A stretch of 64,000 nucleotides of DNA, taken from NCBI GenBank assembly GCA_023250155.1, contig JAHFBG010000006.1, positions 11,633-75,632 of the forward strand. Direction: 5' to 3'. Positions 61,730-64,000 of the stretch are shown in pieces. A model generated the notes under the pieces. The model saw only the letters and a program-made list of their open reading frames with translations, searched no databases and was not told the origin of the DNA. Within the stretch, counting starts at the first letter, position 1. The number at the start of each line of letters is the position of its first letter. The stretch comes from Candidatus Melainabacteria bacterium (GTDB lineage: Bacteria > Cyanobacteriota > Vampirovibrionia > 2-02-FULL-35-15). The position numbers were made by a program, and so were the translations under genes.

Positions 61730-62884
61730 CTAATTGAGTGCAAGCCCAATTGTAGTGCTGAGTTGAGGAGGTTGTACTGATGGCTTTTCCTCCCCAGGTT
61801 GTACTAAAGTTTCTTTGCTACTAGGATATTCAATCACTAAGTTTTTATCCTGTAGCCAAACGTTTGGAGAGTTACACCCAAAGAACTTGAGAGTAGGAAG
61901 CAAGTACTTAGATCTAAAGCCATTGTCTTCTTTATCCCCTAAAAACCACTTTGAATAAAATATGCTTGGTACTGTGTCATTTTCTTCCTTGTCCTTTTTA
62001 CTGGTATTGATTAGAAAGAGTGAGCTTAAAGTCTTTGTAAACCCTTTACCAATATAGCTTTCAAGAGGTAAAGATTTGTCATTGTTTATTATCTTACTTA
62101 CACCTTCTCTAATTAGGTGACCTATACCATTTCTAATAGCTAAATATGGAATTATTATGTCAAGAGCTTTTCTGGCTAGCTTGAAGCCTCTAACCCAAGG
62201 ATAAACAGTCATTGAACTCCACTCAAGAAAGCATCTAAAGTCACTATCAGCATTCATTCTCATATTTTCTGATTCGGGTCCATTTTTGCTGATGGTAGAC
62301 ATTAGAGTTTTTTCTCCCCACCCAAAAAACATACATACAGCACTGGCAAAAGATGCAATACTTAGACCTACTTTTTTTAAAACTGACAATTCTTGTATAT
62401 CAGTATCAGAATCTCCCCGGACAAAATCTAGGACATTGCTTATTGCACCTAATGAGCCTGCACCTAATTGCATCCATGCCATAGCTCCTTCCCGCCTTTC
62501 TTCGGCAGTCTTAATTCTTTCCTTGGCTTCTTCTTTTTCTATCTCACTTGCATTTTCAGGAGCAGGTGTAGTATCACCAAGAGCAGTAGTTCTGGCAATT
62601 AAGACTTGTCCATATTCTCCAAAAGAGGTAAGGGCATTTGTCCAGGTAGCTGGACTTGGCATAAAGAAACCAAGAAGTGCACCACTAAAAGCTTCAAATA
62701 AAGCAACCAATTCTGAAATGCCAAATACTTTATTCATTTGATTTTTGTAGCAATCATTTGCTAAATCTGTAATTTTTTTAGCTTGGCCATTATCGGTTTC
62801 TTGAATAGGATTTCCAAAAGGATCAAATTCTACCTTTATAGGAATTGGAAGCTTTTCATAACTAGGATTAATTTTTATCGACAT
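61730..62884 (-). CDS. membrane-associated protein of unknown family, paralogue 2
   Basis: About 384 residues from the ATG at 62884; a GTG six bases further upstream is also possible. It matches paralogue 1 along its length: ALLGFFMPSPATWTNALTSFGEY, REGAMAWMQLGAGSLGAI, CMFFGWGEKTLMSTISKNG, SDFRCFLEWSSMTVYPWV, SKWFLGDKEDNGFRSKYLLP and FFGCNSPNVWLQDKN. Unlike paralogue 1 it has an insert of charged residues (TAEERREG region). The two genes are 185 bp apart on the same strand. Function unknown. Confidence 0.65.
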   Translation of the reverse strand: MSIKINPSYEKLPIPIKVEFDPFGNPIQETDNGQAKKITDLANDCYKNQMNKVFGISELVALFEAFSGALLGFFMPSPATWTNALTSFGEYGQVLIARTTALGDTTPAPENASEIEKEEAKERIKTAEERREGAMAWMQLGAGSLGAISNVLDFVRGDSDTDIQELSVLKKVGLSIASFASAVCMFFGWGEKTLMSTISKNGPESENMRMNADSDFRCFLEWSSMTVYPWVRGFKLARKALDIIIPYLAIRNGIGHLIREGVSKIINNDKSLPLESYIGKGFTKTLSSLFLINTSKKDKEENDTVPSIFYSKWFLGDKEDNGFRSKYLLPTLKFFGCNSPNVWLQDKNLVIEYPSSKETLVQPGEEKPSVQPPQLSTTIGLALN

Positions 62885-63124
62885 AATCACTTGAGTTTAT
62901 TTCTCAATAGCTTTATTCTTACTGAAAAGATTTCTCATGAGGTGAAGATAATGATAATTATTCTCAAAATGTTATATTAGACTTAGCTTGACTTAATACA
63001 AGTTAGACTCTCAATAGATTGGAAACTATCAAGAGGTGAAAACTATTTGAGGGTGTTATTCTGTGAAACTTGCCCTTGATTTATTAGCTACACCCTTTGA
63101 TTGTTTAAGTTAAAATGTTTTCTC
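62885..63124. other. intergenic region upstream of gcvPB
   Basis: About 240 bp. It holds AGGGTGT paired with ACACCCT (63051-63057 and 63090-63096) over a 32-nt centre, and ATAG/CTAT pairing near 63015-63030. I see no match to the glycine riboswitch core, although the gene below is a glycine cleavage gene. Confidence 0.35.
63111..63116 (+). promoter_or_regulatory. putative -10 box of gcvPB, leaderless
   Basis: TAAAAT ends 8 nt before the ATG at 63125. Confidence 0.45.
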
Positions 63125-64000
63125 ATGACTAAGCTATTACTTGAAAAATCAAAACCAGAGAGAAAAGCTGCTAATTTACCATTTAATCAGAATGAATCAT
63201 TAGGATCTATATCAAATTTTCTACCAGAGAATTCATTACGAACTGAAAATTTAAACCTACCTGAAGTTTCTGAGTTGATTTTAGTTCGACACTTTTCAGA
63301 ACTAGCAAAGAAAAATTTTTCTATTGATTCTGGGTTTTATCCCCTAGGTTCTTGCACCATGAAATATAATCCTAAAGTTAATGAGTATGTAGCACGACTA
63401 GAAGGACTTGCTAAACTTCATCCATTTCAACCACAAGAACAAGTTCAGGGTGCATTAGAAATAATGTATACCTTAAGTGAATATTTAAAAGAAATATGTG
63501 GTTTTAAAGGAATAACATTACAACCTGCAGCAGGTGCACATGGAGAGCTTACTGGATTGTTGATGATAAAGAAATATTTTGAAAAAACTGGAGATAAAAA
63601 GAGAAAAAAAGTTTTAGTTCCAAACACTGCTCATGGTACAAACCCAGCGACAGCCAGTATGTGTAATTTTAATGTAGTTGAACTTAAGTCTAACGATAGG
63701 GGACAAGTTGACCTTGATTCTTTAAAAGCAAACCTAGATGATACTGTAGCTGCAATAATGTTAACAAATCCAAATACGCTTGGAATTTTTGAAGAAAATA
63801 TACTAACCATTAGTAAGCTTGTTCATGAAGTAGGTGGATTATTGTACTATGACGGAGCTAACCTAAACGCCATTATGGGTATTGCAAGACCAGGAGATAT
63901 GGGTTTTGATGTTTGTCATATAAACCTACATAAAACATTTTCAACACCTCATGGTGGTGGTGGACCTGGTTCTGGAGTGGTTTGTTGTAATGAGTTATTA
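63125..64000 (+). CDS. gcvPB: glycine dehydrogenase subunit 2 (P-protein beta), cut by window edge
   Basis: Open frame from ATG 63125 to the window end. Glycine decarboxylase, P-protein of the glycine cleavage system, in the two-subunit form. [63 protein letters not shown] and the PLP-lysine segment [19 protein letters not shown] are diagnostic for subunit 2. The C-terminus is outside the window. gcvPA is not immediately upstream. Confidence 0.93.
   Translation, partial: MTKLLLEKSKPERKAANLPFNQNESLGSISNFLPENSLRTENLNLPEVSELILVRHFSELAKKNFSIDSGFYPLGSCTMKYNPKVNEYVARLEGLAKLHPFQPQEQVQGALEIMYTLSEYLKEICGFKGITLQPAAGAHGELTGLLMIKKYFEKTGDKKRKKVLVPNTAHGTNPATASMCNFNVVELKSNDRGQVDLDSLKANLDDTVAAIMLTNPNTLGIFEENILTISKLVHEVGGLLYYDGANLNAIMGIARPGDMGFDVCHINLHKTFSTPHGGGGPGSGVVCCNELL

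Noticed and set aside
62885..63124. Glycine riboswitch upstream of gcvPB
   Set aside because: The conserved core of the glycine aptamer is not visible, and the probable promoter is 8 nt from the ATG, leaving no leader.
1..64000. tRNA genes, rRNA genes, CRISPR arrays, transposase genes or prophage
   Set aside because: I looked for T-loop signatures, spaced direct repeats and transposase or phage motifs and found none I could support.

Overview
The window is AT-rich bacterial chromosome from a Gram-negative-type cell: it has kdsA, lgt, an MlaF-like ATPase, a RodZ-like protein and mreBC. Several proteins look cyanobacterial: the GCS2-type glutamate-cysteine ligase, a long-chain polyprenyl synthase beside it, a HAS-barrel-like protein and a BFN/DUF151 protein. 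No photosynthesis gene is present. I infer a non-photosynthetic relative of Cyanobacteria (Melainabacteria/Vampirovibrionia-like); this is inference from gene content, not a phylogeny.

Layout. 1-9 kb: a cut-off dockerin/EF-hand protein with a perfect 120-bp internal repeat, a 1060-residue protein made of two GHKL-ATPase-like modules, a small unknown protein, an FtsH-like AAA protein with an altered zinc motif, and PBP2. 9-13.5 kb: glutamate dehydrogenase, then two AAA_14/DUF4143 ATPases flanking a hairpin-rich stretch. 13.6-20 kb: one 2145-residue exported mosaic protein. 20-35 kb: a thioredoxin lipoprotein, gshA, a polyprenyl synthase, rodZ, two peptide-transporter permeases separated by a 21-bp tandem repeat, two M32 carboxypeptidase paralogues that share an upstream 22-bp box, a DMT exporter, a CDP-alcohol phosphatidyltransferase, panB and a HAD protein. 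35-45 kb: ROK kinase, lgt, sugar transferase, epimerase, rpiB, HU, comF, mlaF-kdsA-recR-ybaB, two tiny secreted cysteine-rich proteins and metF. 45-60 kb: mreB, mreC, SRP RNA, a PDZ protein, rpsB-tsf-pyrH-smpB, rplU-rpmA, dnaE, a BFN protein, a histidine kinase/response regulator pair and rpsL-rpsG. 60-64 kb: two paralogous proteins of an unrecognised family and the start of gcvPB.

Non-coding content is the most unusual part. A 138-bp element occurs twice (33273-33410 and, inverted, 46081-46218) with a compensatory stem change. Two hairpins near 11.8 kb keep the same loop with different paired stems. A 193-bp nested structure lies upstream of panB and ends in U6 on the minus strand. Another nested palindrome overlaps the end of the first M32 gene. 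Many genes have a -10-like hexamer 6-9 nt before the start codon and no Shine-Dalgarno, which suggests widespread leaderless transcription. Seven convergent gene pairs abut or overlap at their 3' ends.

The best candidates for something undescribed are the tandem-GHKL protein beside the FtsH-like pseudo-protease candidate, the structured RNA upstream of panB, the covarying 138-bp element, and the paired small CCC proteins.
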